Notes: a model not told the origin generated them from the letters alone. A DNA stretch of 64,000 nt from an uncultured Marvinbryantia sp. (GCA_937915375.1 CALDMO010000012.1:1-64000); one strand, 5' to 3'; counted from the first letter of the stretch, positions 8,360 through 17,564 are shown. Translations and numbers: made by a program.

Positions 8360-9139
8360 TTAGTGGCGCTGTGAAAAATCATCGTAGATTTCACAGAAGC
8401 GGGCAGAAAATGATGGTTCCAGACCGTTTATCGTCAGGTGTGAAATGTCACCGATCTGAGCGGCGCGGAAATAGGCGATGCCTTTTTGGCGTTCTTCGGT
8501 ATAGATGGTGGTGACAGAGGTTGGCGCCAGCGCAGTTCCGTGCCAGAGGGTAAACGGAGAAACACCTAGAAGATGTGACAGCAGGACGCACTCCAAACCA
8601 AAGTGACAGAAGAATACCAGTGTATCAGTATTGGCATTTATTGCCTGATAATAGTTGTGATGACGTTTGTAGCCGTGTTTTTCCAGTAAAGCATCAAAAT
8701 TTTTGATGACATAGTCGTAGCAGGAAACAAGGTCGCTGTGCGCAGCCATTTCACTTTCACGCCATTTAATGCGATCAAAGTATTCCGGATGTTCTGTCCA
8801 GTAATTTGGCAGCATATCCCAAGCAATATTGCTGTAAAAGCTGCCGTTTTCGTGCTGTTTGGCGTCCGGATAACCACTTAAAAGAGACTGGCAGCTGCCG
8901 TATTCAATATGTGCCGGAAATTCGCGCATCCAGTCAAAAACAGCATCTTCTGTTCGGCCTGTTTCTTTCAGTGTGCAGGATGCGGTATCGCGCGCCCGTC
9001 CGAGAGGAGAAACGTAAATATTGGTCATTTTAACGGAAGCAAGCCTTTTGGCAAGAAACGTTGCCTCAGTCCAGCCGCGTTCTGTCAGAGTGTCATGTTC
9101 ATAATCTGGATCACCGTGTCGTATAATGATTAATTTCAT
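8360..9139 (-). CDS. Histidine phosphatase family protein
   Basis: Member of the phosphoglycerate-mutase-like histidine phosphatases, 259 aa. The catalytic RHG is at residues 7-9 (IIIRHGDPDYEHDTLTERG). A second conserved His appears in LVFFCHFGLECVLLSHLLG, and SPLGRARDTA supplies the phosphate-pocket Arg. A likely role is phosphomonoester hydrolysis in the cytoplasm, but the substrate cannot be inferred. RBS AAAGGAACC. First gene of a two-gene unit with the MATE transporter. Confidence 0.9.
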   Translation of the reverse strand: MKLIIIRHGDPDYEHDTLTERGWTEATFLAKRLASVKMTNIYVSPLGRARDTASCTLKETGRTEDAVFDWMREFPAHIEYGSCQSLLSGYPDAKQHENGSFYSNIAWDMLPNYWTEHPEYFDRIKWRESEMAAHSDLVSCYDYVIKNFDALLEKHGYKRHHNYYQAINANTDTLVFFCHFGLECVLLSHLLGVSPFTLWHGTALAPTSVTTIYTEERQKGIAYFRAAQIGDISHLTINGLEPSFSARFCEIYDDFSQRH

Positions 9140-9178
9140 AAAAAGGTTCCTTTCATTATCGTTTTCAAAGTTGAATTT

Positions 9179-9207
9179 ACTGTAGCATATTTGCCACAGA
9201 CGGACAA
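9179..9207 (-). promoter_or_regulatory. Possible promoter of phosphatase-MATE unit
   Basis: Read on the minus strand: TTGTCC (9207-9202), a 17-bp spacer and TACAGT (9184-9179). The match is moderate. Confidence 0.4.
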
Positions 9208-9299
9208 TGTATTTTATTGCGTTTTCTGGAGAAATCGGCTACCTTTTTTGGAAAAGGAATGTTAAAATAAACGAAAATGAAACCATAGTAGAAAAGAGA

Positions 9300-10736
9300 A
9301 TGGTAATGCAGCAGAATTTATATTATAAATTAAAACGGTACAGCGCGTCATCGGCTTATCCGTTCCATATGCCGGGACATAAGCGCAGACTCGGAGCGGT
9401 GCCGGAGGCGCGGGATATTGATATCACGGAAATTGACGGTTTTGACAATTTACATCATGCAGAAGAAATTTTAAAGGAAGCGCAGGAGCGCGCTGCAAAT
9501 TTGTATGGTTCGGAAGAAACCTATTATCTGATTAATGGAAGTACCTGCGGAATTTTGTCGGCAGTTTTTGCGTGTACGAGTCAGCGTGGTAAAATTCTCA
9601 TGGCAAGAAACTGTCATAAGGCCGTATATCATGCGGCAGAACTGCGGGAACTGCAGACGGTTTATTTGTATCCGAACATACAGTCAGTTTCTGAAGGGAA
9701 CGTGCAGATGAATGGCGTAATCAATCCGCAGGAGGTGCAGCAGGCACTTGCAGAGGATCATACAATAGAGGCGGTACTGATTACTTCTCCAACGTATGAG
9801 GGAGTTGTTTCTGATGTGGAAAAAATTGCGGGAATCGTGCATTCTTTTGGAAAAATACTGATCGTGGATGAGGCGCATGGCGCGCATTTCGGATTTCATT
9901 CGTATTTTCCAGAAAGCTCGGTGAAGCTGGGAGCAGATCTTGTGATACAGAGTTTACATAAGACATTGCCATCCTTGACACAGACGGCTGTTTTGCATGT
10001 AAACGGCAGGCTGGCTGACCGGGCGCGTGTAAAAAAATATCTCGGTATGTTTCAGACCAGCAGCCCATCATATGTGCTGATGGCGGGAATGGATGAGTGT
10101 GTCTGCCTGATGGAGCAGGAAGGTGCGGAATTATTCGAGGTGTTTGCCAGACGTCTGGAGGAATTTTACAGAAAAACGGAAAAGCTGCGTTATGTTTCTG
10201 TGCTGAATGAAGAAGCAGAAAAGAAAATTAAGCGAGACCGTTCCAAAATCATTGTCAGCGCCGAGGGGCATAGCGGTAAATGGCTTGCAGATGTGCTCAG
10301 AAAGAAGTATCAACTGGAAGTAGAGATGGAAACAGGTGGTTATGTGGTGCTGTTGACTTCAATTGGGGATACACAGGATGGATTTGATCGACTGATTAAG
10401 GCATTAGAAGAGATAGATGAGATGTTGGCGGACGAGAATTATTCTGTACAAAGACAGGTTGTTTTTATAAACAACGATATCCGTAATCCGCAGCGAATGA
10501 CGATCGCGCAGGCAGATGCTTTAGAAAAGGAAACGATTTTGATAAAAGAGAGTGCCGGAAGGGTAAGCGGTGAGTATCTGTATCTGTATCCACCGGGGAT
10601 TCCTCTCATTGTACCGGGCGAGGAAATGACGCCTGAACTGGTGCGAAAAGCAGGAAAATACCGGCAGATGGGATTGGCGCTGCAGGGTTTGAAAGATTAT
10701 GAAGCGGAGAGTATAGAGGTGTGCGATAATATTTGA
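9300..10736 (+). CDS. Orn/Lys/Arg decarboxylase family PLP enzyme (YaaO-like)
   Basis: Fold-type I PLP enzyme of the basic amino-acid decarboxylase group, about 478 aa. YPFHMPGHKR near the start, DEAHGAHFGF for the cofactor ring Asp, and SLHKTLPSLTQTA with the Schiff-base Lys at residue 221 are diagnostic. A C-terminal decarboxylase domain follows (EYLYLYPPGIPLIVPGE). It lacks the N-terminal wing domain of the inducible enterobacterial enzymes, as in Bacillus YaaO. The start is uncertain: ATG 9300 and ATG 9306 are both reasonable, and a reading from 9207 adds residues unlike homologues. It heads the same neighbourhood as B. subtilis yaaO (nucleotide kinase, holB, yaaT, yabB, rsmI). Which amino acid it uses is not visible. 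Confidence 0.88.
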   Translation: MVMQQNLYYKLKRYSASSAYPFHMPGHKRRLGAVPEARDIDITEIDGFDNLHHAEEILKEAQERAANLYGSEETYYLINGSTCGILSAVFACTSQRGKILMARNCHKAVYHAAELRELQTVYLYPNIQSVSEGNVQMNGVINPQEVQQALAEDHTIEAVLITSPTYEGVVSDVEKIAGIVHSFGKILIVDEAHGAHFGFHSYFPESSVKLGADLVIQSLHKTLPSLTQTAVLHVNGRLADRARVKKYLGMFQTSSPSYVLMAGMDECVCLMEQEGAELFEVFARRLEEFYRKTEKLRYVSVLNEEAEKKIKRDRSKIIVSAEGHSGKWLADVLRKKYQLEVEMETGGYVVLLTSIGDTQDGFDRLIKALEEIDEMLADENYSVQRQVVFINNDIRNPQRMTIAQADALEKETILIKESAGRVSGEYLYLYPPGIPLIVPGEEMTPELVRKAGKYRQMGLALQGLKDYEAESIEVCDNI

Positions 10737-10762
10737 CATTTCCCTTATTTTCAGTGTATGAT
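10733..10762 (+). promoter_or_regulatory. Promoter for kinase-holB-yaaT-yabB-rsmI cluster
   Basis: TTGACA (10733-10738), an 18-bp spacer and TATGAT (10757-10762). The -35 overlaps the decarboxylase stop codon. Confidence 0.7.
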
Positions 10763-10785
10763 TGATAAGATAGGAAGTGTTGAAA

Positions 10786-11394
10786 ATGGGCAAAATTTTT
10801 TACATGATGGGTAAGAGTTCCACAGGAAAAGATACCATCTTTAAAGAGATTATGAAGAAGCCGGATTTAGGGCTGAAGAATATGGTGCTGTATACGACGA
10901 GACCGATCCGTGAAAATGAGGAGAATGGTAAAGCGTATTATTTTGTGGATGATACGATTGCTGATCGCTTGCAGGAACAGGGAAAAGTGATTGAGATGCG
11001 AGCATATCAGACGATACACGGTGTCTGGAAATATTTTACAGTGGATGATGGAAATACAAATCTGGAAAAGTATGATTATCTTTCTATTGGAACGCTGGAA
11101 TCCTATCTGAAACTGAAAGAATACTACGGAGAAAAAAAAGTTATTCCGATTTATATTGAGGTGGAAGACGGAAATCGGCTGGAACGTGCGCTGAAACGGG
11201 AGCGTAAGCCGCAGAATCGTAAATTTGAAGAGATGTGCAGGCGTTTTTTGGCGGATTCGGAAGACTTTTCCGAAGAAAATTTGCAGAAGGCCGGTATTGA
11301 AAGACGTTTTTATAACGACAATGATCGGGAAGAATGTATAAAAGAGGTAGAGGAGTTTATCCGAAGCTGCAAAAGAGAGGAAGTGGAAGAATGA
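10786..11394 (+). CDS. Guanylate kinase-like nucleotide kinase
   Basis: P-loop kinase of the guanylate kinase fold, 202 aa from ATG 10786 (GGAAG eight bases upstream; GTG 10777 is less likely). The P-loop reads GKSSTGKDT, with Asp replacing the usual Ser/Thr-rich end of GMK (GxSGxGKST). TTRPIRENEENGKAYYFVD resembles the GMP-binding segment TTRxxRxGExxGxxYxF. It sits where B. subtilis has thymidylate kinase (tmk) in the same cluster, yet it is clearly of the GMK type, so its physiological substrate is open. It overlaps holB by 4 bp. Confidence 0.8.
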   Translation: MGKIFYMMGKSSTGKDTIFKEIMKKPDLGLKNMVLYTTRPIRENEENGKAYYFVDDTIADRLQEQGKVIEMRAYQTIHGVWKYFTVDDGNTNLEKYDYLSIGTLESYLKLKEYYGEKKVIPIYIEVEDGNRLERALKRERKPQNRKFEEMCRRFLADSEDFSEENLQKAGIERRFYNDNDREECIKEVEEFIRSCKREEVEE

Positions 11395-12383
11395 TCAGAT
11401 TTAATGAAGTGGTCGGACATAAGGATGTAGTAGGATATTTTCAGACGGCAATCAAAAGCGGTAAAATATCACATGCCTACATTTTAAATGGAGAAAAGGG
11501 ATCTGGAAAACATGTCCTTGCCAGAACTTTTGCAGCGGCACTGAACTGTGAGGGAGAAGAAAGGCCATGCGGAGAATGTCATTCCTGCCGTCAGGCAGAG
11601 AGTAAGAATCATCCGGATATTGTGGAGGTGACGCATGATAAGCCAAACAGTATTGGTGTAGAGGATATTCGAACACAGCTGGTGGATGATGTAACGATTC
11701 GTCCTTACAGCAGCCCTTATAAAGTATATATTGTCAGTGATGCAGAGAAAATGACGCCGCAGGCACAGAATGCTTTGTTGAAAACAATTGAGGAGCCGCC
11801 GAAATATGTGGTGATCTTGCTTTTAACAACGAATGCGTCTGCACTTCTGCCGACGATTCTGTCAAGATGTGTAATGTTAAATACAAAACCGATCCCTGAT
11901 GCGGAGGTACGCGAGTACTTGATGGAGCATGTACAGATTCCCGATTATCAGGCGGATATCTGTGTGGCGTTTGCACAGGGAAATATCGGTAAGGCTGTGC
12001 AGCTGGCATCTTCGGAGAAATTTGGGGAGATTAAGGCAGCGGCTGTCCATCTGCTAACTCATGCGGCAGAAATGGATATTGCGGATATTTCGGCAGCAGT
12101 GAAAGCCGTTGCGGATTTCAAAGTGGATATCAGGGACTATTTGGATATTCTTGCGGTATGGTATCGTGATGTGTTATATTTTAAGGCGACAAATGATGCA
12201 GACGGTATCATTTTTAAGGAAAATCTGCGTGCAATCCAGGAACAGACCAGAACGATTTCTTATGAGGGAATTGAACAGATTCTGGAGAGTATTCAGAAAG
12301 CGAAAGAACGACTGACAGCAAATGTAAACTTTGAATTGACGATGGAACTGTTGTTTCTTCGTATTAAAGAGAATGGAGAATAG
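11391..12383 (+). CDS. holB: DNA polymerase III subunit delta' (HolB)
   Basis: Clamp-loader subunit that loads the sliding clamp at replication, 330 aa. The AAA+ domain starts NEVVGHKDVV, with a P-loop-like GEKGSGKH near residues 34-41. A four-Cys zinc module CGECHSC follows after an upstream Cys, then SDAEKMTPQAQNALLKTIEEPP and the sensor TILSRC. The ATG at 11391 forms an ATGA overlap with the preceding kinase gene and gives the family N-terminus. Next comes yaaT with a short overlap region. Confidence 0.93.
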   Translation: MIRFNEVVGHKDVVGYFQTAIKSGKISHAYILNGEKGSGKHVLARTFAAALNCEGEERPCGECHSCRQAESKNHPDIVEVTHDKPNSIGVEDIRTQLVDDVTIRPYSSPYKVYIVSDAEKMTPQAQNALLKTIEEPPKYVVILLLTTNASALLPTILSRCVMLNTKPIPDAEVREYLMEHVQIPDYQADICVAFAQGNIGKAVQLASSEKFGEIKAAAVHLLTHAAEMDIADISAAVKAVADFKVDIRDYLDILAVWYRDVLYFKATNDADGIIFKENLRAIQEQTRTISYEGIEQILESIQKAKERLTANVNFELTMELLFLRIKENGE

Positions 12384-12384
12384 A

Positions 12385-13296
12385 ATGACAAAAATTGTTG
12401 GGGTCAGATTCCGTACAGCCGGAAAAATTTATTTTTTTGACCCGAAAAATATGGATATCAAACGCGGTGAGCATGTAATTGTGGAAACTGCGAAGGGGGT
12501 AGAATACGGGAGAGTTGTTACCGGTACGCGTGAAGTAGACAGCGATGAGGTAACGCAGCCGTTAAAGCCGGTGATTCGTGTGGCAACTGCCGAGGATGAC
12601 GAGCGGGTGCGCCGTAATCACGAAAAGGAAAAAGAAGCGCTGGCGATCTGTCAGGAAAAGGTACGAAAACATAAGCTGGAAATGAAGCTGATCGGCGTGG
12701 AATATGCTTTTGATAATAATAAGATTCTGTTTTATTTCACTGCGGACGGTCGAATTGATTTTCGTGAATTGGTAAAAGATCTGGCAGCTGTATTTAAAAC
12801 ACGTATTGAGCTGCGCCAGATCGGTGTCCGGGATGAGACAAAGATTCTGGGAGGAGTTGGCATCTGCGGACGTCCGCTGTGCTGTCACTCGTATTTGTCG
12901 GAGTTTCTTCCGGTATCGATCAAGATGGCTAAGGAGCAGAATCTGTCGTTGAATCCGACCAAAATATCTGGTGTTTGCGGTAGACTGATGTGCTGTCTGA
13001 AAAATGAAGAGGAAACGTATGAGTATCTCAACAGTCGTTTACCGAATAACGGTGACTATGTAACGACGGACGACGGTTTTAAAGGTGAGGTCAGCAGTGT
13101 AAATGTGCTTCGTCAGACTGTAAAGGTATTAATCGATGTGGACGATGAAAAAGAACTTAGAGAATACTCGGTGGATCAGTTGAAATTTAAGCCGAAGCGC
13201 AGGAAAGAACGCAGGAAAGACGCAAAGCAGGATAAAGAGTTGGCGCAGCTGGAAGAAATGGAGAAAAAAGAAGGGAAATCAAAGCTGAATGAATAA
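12385..13296 (+). CDS. yaaT: PSP1 domain protein RicT/YaaT
   Basis: Homologue of B. subtilis YaaT (RicT), an Fe-S protein of the Ric complex that affects mRNA processing, sporulation and competence. It has 303 aa from ATG 12385, preceded at ideal distance by GGAG; ATG 12373 lies inside holB and is less likely. The N-terminus MTKIVGVRFRTAGKIYFFDP is characteristic. The PSP1 core ends with two Cys motifs, GICGRPLCC and GVCGRLMCC, which can hold a cluster. A lysine-rich tail follows. It overlaps the next gene by 8 bp. Confidence 0.93.
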   Translation: MTKIVGVRFRTAGKIYFFDPKNMDIKRGEHVIVETAKGVEYGRVVTGTREVDSDEVTQPLKPVIRVATAEDDERVRRNHEKEKEALAICQEKVRKHKLEMKLIGVEYAFDNNKILFYFTADGRIDFRELVKDLAAVFKTRIELRQIGVRDETKILGGVGICGRPLCCHSYLSEFLPVSIKMAKEQNLSLNPTKISGVCGRLMCCLKNEEETYEYLNSRLPNNGDYVTTDDGFKGEVSSVNVLRQTVKVLIDVDDEKELREYSVDQLKFKPKRRKERRKDAKQDKELAQLEEMEKKEGKSKLNE

Positions 13297-14026
13297 TGAG
13301 CTTAAGCCTGGTGAACGGATTGACGAATTGCAGCGAAATGGCTATCAGATCATCCAGAGTAAAGATGGTTTCTGTTTTGGTATGGATGCGGTGCTGTTAT
13401 CCGGATTTGCACAGGTAAAGACAGGAGAACGGGCTATCGATCTTGGTACGGGAACCGGCATTATTCCGATTTTGCTGGAAGCGAAGACGGATGGAGAGCA
13501 TTTCACGGGTTTGGAAATCCAGAAAACAAGCGCTGATATGGCGAGACGCAGCGTGGCCTTAAATGATTTATCAGAAAAGATTTCCATTGTAGAAGGAGAC
13601 ATAAAGGAGGCCGGTTCCCTATTCGGAAAGGCCTCTTTTGATGTAGTGACGTCTAATCCGCCGTATATGACGGGAAATCATGGTTTGGTAAATCCAGAAC
13701 TGCCAAAGGCGATTGCAAGACATGAGATTCTTTGTACATTGGAAGATGTGATTGGACAGGCAGCAGGTCTTTTGCGGGAGGGCGGACGGTTTTATATGGT
13801 ACATCGCCCGTTTCGTCTGGCTGAGATTATGACTTTAATGGTGAAGTGTCGTCTGGAACCGAAGCGGATGAGGCTGGTTTATCCGTTTGTAGATAAGGAG
13901 CCGAATATGGTGCTGATTGAGGGGCTGAAAGGCGGTCGCAGTCGGGTTACAGTGGAAAAACCGTTGATTGTCTATAAAGAACCGGGTGTGTATACAGATG
14001 AGATTTATGATGTGTATGGATATTAA
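13289..14026 (+). CDS. tRNA1(Val) N6-adenine methyltransferase family (YabB/TrmN6)
   Basis: Class I SAM methyltransferase, 245 aa. It has the SAM loop DLGTGTGIIPILL, an acidic residue in FTGLEIQ and the N6-adenine signature NPPY in TSNPPYM, as in TrmN6, which modifies A37 of tRNA-Val. The start overlaps the end of yaaT. Position between yaaT and rsmI is the same as yabB in Bacillus, except that yabA and a GIY-YIG gene are missing. Confidence 0.9.
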   Translation: MNNELKPGERIDELQRNGYQIIQSKDGFCFGMDAVLLSGFAQVKTGERAIDLGTGTGIIPILLEAKTDGEHFTGLEIQKTSADMARRSVALNDLSEKISIVEGDIKEAGSLFGKASFDVVTSNPPYMTGNHGLVNPELPKAIARHEILCTLEDVIGQAAGLLREGGRFYMVHRPFRLAEIMTLMVKCRLEPKRMRLVYPFVDKEPNMVLIEGLKGGRSRVTVEKPLIVYKEPGVYTDEIYDVYGY

Positions 14027-14052
14027 GAAAGTCGGAAGGGAGTGAGTAGACT

Positions 14053-14889
14053 GTGCCGGGAAAATTATTTTTATGTGCGACGCCGATTGGAAATCTGGAG
14101 GATATGACGCTGCGAGTGTTGCGTACTTTAAAAGAAGTGGATTTGATCGCGGCGGAAGATACCAGAAACAGCATTAAGCTGCTCAATCATTTCGAAATAA
14201 AAACGCCGATGACGAGTTATCATGAGTATAACCGCATTGAGAAAGCGCACTATCTGATTGAACAGATGCAACAGGGAAAAAATATTGCTTTGATCACGGA
14301 TGCGGGAACACCGGGAATTTCCGATCCGGGCGAGGATCTGGTACGTCTCTGCTATGAAGCGGGCGTGGAGGTGACTTCTCTTCCGGGAGCCTGTGCCTGC
14401 GTGACAGCGTTGACGTTATCGGGGCTTTCGACAAGACGTTTTTGTTTTGAGGCATTCCTGCCTGTGGATAAAAAGGAAAAACAGGCGGTGCTTTGTGAAT
14501 TAAAAGAGGAAACCCGCACGATTATTTTATATGAAGCGCCTCATCGGCTGGTTCGTACGCTGGAGGAGCTTTTGCAGATGATCGGGGACCGTAGGGTGAC
14601 AATTTGCCGGGAACTGACGAAAAAGCATGAGACGGCATTTGCAACGACGCTTACAGAAGCGTTGGAGTATTATCGTGAAACGCCGCCAAAGGGCGAGTGT
14701 GTGATTGTGATGGAGGGAAAAAGCCGTGAGCAGCAGCGACAGGAAGAACAGCGCCAGTGGGAAACTATGAGTGTGGAAGAACATATGGAATACTATCTGT
14801 CAAACGGTATAGAGAAAAAAGAAGCCATGAAAAAAGTGGCGAAAGATCGCGGGGTATCCAAGAGGGAAATTTATCAGGCTTTGTTGTGA
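14053..14889 (+). CDS. rsmI: 16S rRNA C1402 2'-O-methyltransferase RsmI
   Basis: Tetrapyrrole-methylase-fold enzyme that 2'-O-methylates C1402 of 16S rRNA, 278 aa. KLFLCATPIGNLEDMTLR, AAEDTRNS, ALITDAGTPGISDPG and LPGACACVTAL are family motifs. A C-terminal helical extension (EHMEYYLSNGIEKKEAMKKVAKDRGVSKREIYQALL region) is normal for Gram-positive RsmI. Translation starts at GTG with AAGGGAGT upstream. Confidence 0.95.
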   Translation: MPGKLFLCATPIGNLEDMTLRVLRTLKEVDLIAAEDTRNSIKLLNHFEIKTPMTSYHEYNRIEKAHYLIEQMQQGKNIALITDAGTPGISDPGEDLVRLCYEAGVEVTSLPGACACVTALTLSGLSTRRFCFEAFLPVDKKEKQAVLCELKEETRTIILYEAPHRLVRTLEELLQMIGDRRVTICRELTKKHETAFATTLTEALEYYRETPPKGECVIVMEGKSREQQRQEEQRQWETMSVEEHMEYYLSNGIEKKEAMKKVAKDRGVSKREIYQALL

Positions 14890-14996
14890 CTGATAAATAA
14901 CTGTGGAAGTCAGGTACAATAGAATAGGTAGTTAAAAAAGGGATATATTATATCGGTACACATAGAATATAGAAACAGGACAAATGGAGTCTGGTT

Positions 14997-15650
14997 ATGA
15001 ATTTTCTTTGGGGCGGTATGATTTTAATTGGTATTATTTACGGCGCAGCGGCGGGAACTATGCAGGAAATCTCGGACGCTGCGCTTTCTTCTGTTCGTGA
15101 AGCGGTTAATTTATGTATTACAATGGTAGGGGTGATGTCATTGTGGGTCGGTCTGATGGAAATTGCCAGAGAGAGCGGCATGATTGCCGGTTTGACACGA
15201 AAAATGAAGCCATTTATTCGATTTCTGTTTCCGAATATTCCGGAGGGGCATGCTGCACAAGAGCATATCAGTGTGAATGTAATTGCTAATATCCTTGGAC
15301 TGGGATGGGCGGCGACACCTGCTGGCTTGAAAGCGATGGAATCTCTGGCGCAGTTGGAAGAAGAACGGTGCAGAAAAGGGGCAGAAGAAACGGCATTTGG
15401 AATGACTAAAAAAAGAGGAAGAAAAAATGGTATGCCAAAGGGCATCGCCAGTAATGAAATGTGTACTTTTCTTATATTAAATATTTCATCTTTACAGCTA
15501 ATCCCGGTTAATATTATTGCTTATCGCAGCCAGTATGGCAGTGTGAATCCGACGGCGATCGTCGGCCCCGGAATTGCCGCGACAGCGGTCAGTACACTGG
15601 CGGCAATTGTGTTTTGTAAGGTGATGGATGGGAGAAAACGGATAAAATAA
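14997..15650 (+). CDS. spmA: Spore maturation protein A (SpmA)
   Basis: Membrane protein of the nucleoside-recognition (Gate) family needed for spore core dehydration, 217 aa. It starts NFLWGGMILIGIIYGAA and carries ISVNVIANILGLGWAATPAGLKAMESL and ASNEMCTFLILNISSLQLIPVNIIAYR, the SpmA core. Between them is a charged insert of about 35 residues (EEERCRKGAEETAFG to RKNGMPKGI), slightly longer than usual. spmB normally follows, but here the next gene is a phosphate symporter. Confidence 0.93.
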   Translation: MNFLWGGMILIGIIYGAAAGTMQEISDAALSSVREAVNLCITMVGVMSLWVGLMEIARESGMIAGLTRKMKPFIRFLFPNIPEGHAAQEHISVNVIANILGLGWAATPAGLKAMESLAQLEEERCRKGAEETAFGMTKKRGRKNGMPKGIASNEMCTFLILNISSLQLIPVNIIAYRSQYGSVNPTAIVGPGIAATAVSTLAAIVFCKVMDGRKRIK

Positions 15651-15713
15651 AACGGACCGGGTACACTAAGAAAATTACATCCGACCTTCTTAACTTGGAA
15701 GAACGGAGTATAT

Positions 15714-15752
15714 TTTACATAGATTTTACATTAAGAACTCTTTATTTTTACA
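15714..15752 (+). promoter_or_regulatory. PhoP box upstream of Na/Pi symporter gene
   Basis: Exact TTTACA hexamers start at 15714, 15725 and 15747, i.e. 11 and 22 bp apart, all on one face of the helix. The same arrangement precedes the pst operon. This is the known PhoP-binding layout in Bacillota. Confidence 0.75.
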
Positions 15753-15803
15753 TACGTGTGTTAGCCTGAAAAAAATATATGCGATAAGATAAGGAGTTTT
15801 TTT

Positions 15804-17564
15804 ATGGACATTTTTGCGATTTTAGCATTTTTGGGAGGTTTGGCATTCTTCCTTTATGGTATGTCGATGATGGGAGACGGTCTGTCAAGAGCTTCCGGCG
15901 GTAAGATGGAAAAAATTCTTGAGCAGCTGACCAGCAGTAAATGGAAAGGGGTTCTGCTCGGCGCAGCGGTAACGGCAGTAATTCAGTCGTCATCCGCGAC
16001 AACTGTTATGGTAGTCGGTTTTGTTAATTCCGGTATTATGAAGCTGGGGCAGGCAGTCGGCGTTATCATGGGTGCGAATATCGGTACGACAGCGACATCC
16101 TGGATTCTCAGCTTGACTGGTATTGAAGGCGGAAATGTTTTCATGCAGCTGTTAAAGCCAAGTTCTTTTGCACCGGTTCTTGCATTGGTGGGTGCGGCGA
16201 TGCTGCTGTTTTTCAAGAGTGAGAAAAAGAAAAATGTCGGTACGATCATGGTTGGTTTTGCAATCCTGATGTATGGTATGGATGCTATGAGTGGGGCTGT
16301 AAAACCGCTGGCGGATGTACCAGAGTTCGGGAATGCGCTGATGATGTTTACAAATCCGGTTATGGGCGTACTGGCAGGTACGATCATTACTGCGGTGATC
16401 CAGAGCTCTTCAGCTTCTGTCGGTATCCTGCAGGCGCTGTGCGCAACCGGAAGCGTCACCTATGGTCTGGCGATTCCGATTATCATGGGCCAGAATATCG
16501 GTACTTGTATTACCGCGATCCTGTCTGCGATCGGCGCAAATAAAAACGCGAAACGCGCGGCAGCGATTCATCTGTATTTCAATCTGATCGGTACAGCTGT
16601 TTTTATGGTGCTGTTTTACGGTATCAATATGGTTGTGCGTTTTGACTTCCTCGGAGACGCGATTGGTCCGGCAAATGTGGCGGTTATTCACAGTATATTT
16701 AACGTCTTTACGACCGCGATTCTGTATCCGTTCTCAAATATGCTGGTGAAACTGGCAAAAGCGACCGTCGGCAAGGAAAAAGACGGCGAACCGAAAGAAC
16801 TGGAAGTGGCGGTTCTGGATCAGCGTTTCCTGGAACGCCCGTCCTTTGCCTGTGAACAGGCGATGGAAGCAACCCGTCAGATGGCGGAGCTTTCCAGAGA
16901 ATCCTTCAGCCTGGCAGTTTCACTGTTTGATGAATATGATGAGAAAAAAGCGCAGCGCGTGCGTGAATTGGAAGATGTGGTTGATAAATATGAAGACCAT
17001 GTTGGAAGTTATCTGGTGGAATTGAGCAGCCGCAATCTTTCGGATTCCGACAGCCGTGCACTTTCTATGATGCTTCACTGCCTGGGAGACTTTGAACGTA
17101 TCTCAGATCATTCTGTCAGTGTAATGACGGCCGCGCAGGAATTATATACCAAGAAACTGAGCTTTTCTGAAAAAGGTCAGAAGGAAATGGAGATTTATTC
17201 AAAGGCAGCGTTGGAGATTACTAATATAGCGTTTGGCGCATTTATCGAGGATGATCTGCGCAAGGCAAGACATGTAGAGCCGCTTGAGGAAGTAATGGAT
17301 GCTATCCGCAATCAGGTAAAAGAACGTCACGTAAGACGTCTGCAGGAAGGCAGATGTACGATCGAGATGGGATTTATCTTGTCTGATATCTGTACGGACT
17401 ATGAACGTGTAGCAGACCATTGTTCTAATATCGCTGTTTATCTGCTGCAGCGTCATGATAATAGTTATGATCAGCATGCGTACGCAGATGTGCTTCGTCA
17501 CGGCGATAACGAAGAATTTAAAAAGGAATGTGCAATGTATCGTGAAAAATATGTATTACCATAG
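15804..17564 (+). CDS. Na+/phosphate symporter with C-terminal PhoU domains
   Basis: NptA/YjbB-type phosphate transporter, 586 aa. Two inverted Na_Pi_cotrans repeats fill the membrane half, each with its QSSSA core (Gln61 in QSSSATT, Gln200 in QSSSASV) and a glycine-rich GANIGTT or GQNIGTC. Residues from about 350 to the end form two PhoU-like helical bundles (DFERISDHSVSV, DYERVADHCSNIAVY). It lies behind its own PhoP box and just before the phoP-phoR pair, so it is probably a phosphate-controlled second uptake or export route beside Pst. Confidence 0.93.
   Translation: MDIFAILAFLGGLAFFLYGMSMMGDGLSRASGGKMEKILEQLTSSKWKGVLLGAAVTAVIQSSSATTVMVVGFVNSGIMKLGQAVGVIMGANIGTTATSWILSLTGIEGGNVFMQLLKPSSFAPVLALVGAAMLLFFKSEKKKNVGTIMVGFAILMYGMDAMSGAVKPLADVPEFGNALMMFTNPVMGVLAGTIITAVIQSSSASVGILQALCATGSVTYGLAIPIIMGQNIGTCITAILSAIGANKNAKRAAAIHLYFNLIGTAVFMVLFYGINMVVRFDFLGDAIGPANVAVIHSIFNVFTTAILYPFSNMLVKLAKATVGKEKDGEPKELEVAVLDQRFLERPSFACEQAMEATRQMAELSRESFSLAVSLFDEYDEKKAQRVRELEDVVDKYEDHVGSYLVELSSRNLSDSDSRALSMMLHCLGDFERISDHSVSVMTAAQELYTKKLSFSEKGQKEMEIYSKAALEITNIAFGAFIEDDLRKARHVEPLEEVMDAIRNQVKERHVRRLQEGRCTIEMGFILSDICTDYERVADHCSNIAVYLLQRHDNSYDQHAYADVLRHGDNEEFKKECAMYREKYVLP

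Noticed and set aside
16410..16691. Minus-strand frames inside the Na/Pi symporter gene
   Set aside because: Typical antisense shadows of a long membrane-protein gene with conserved QSSSA motifs.
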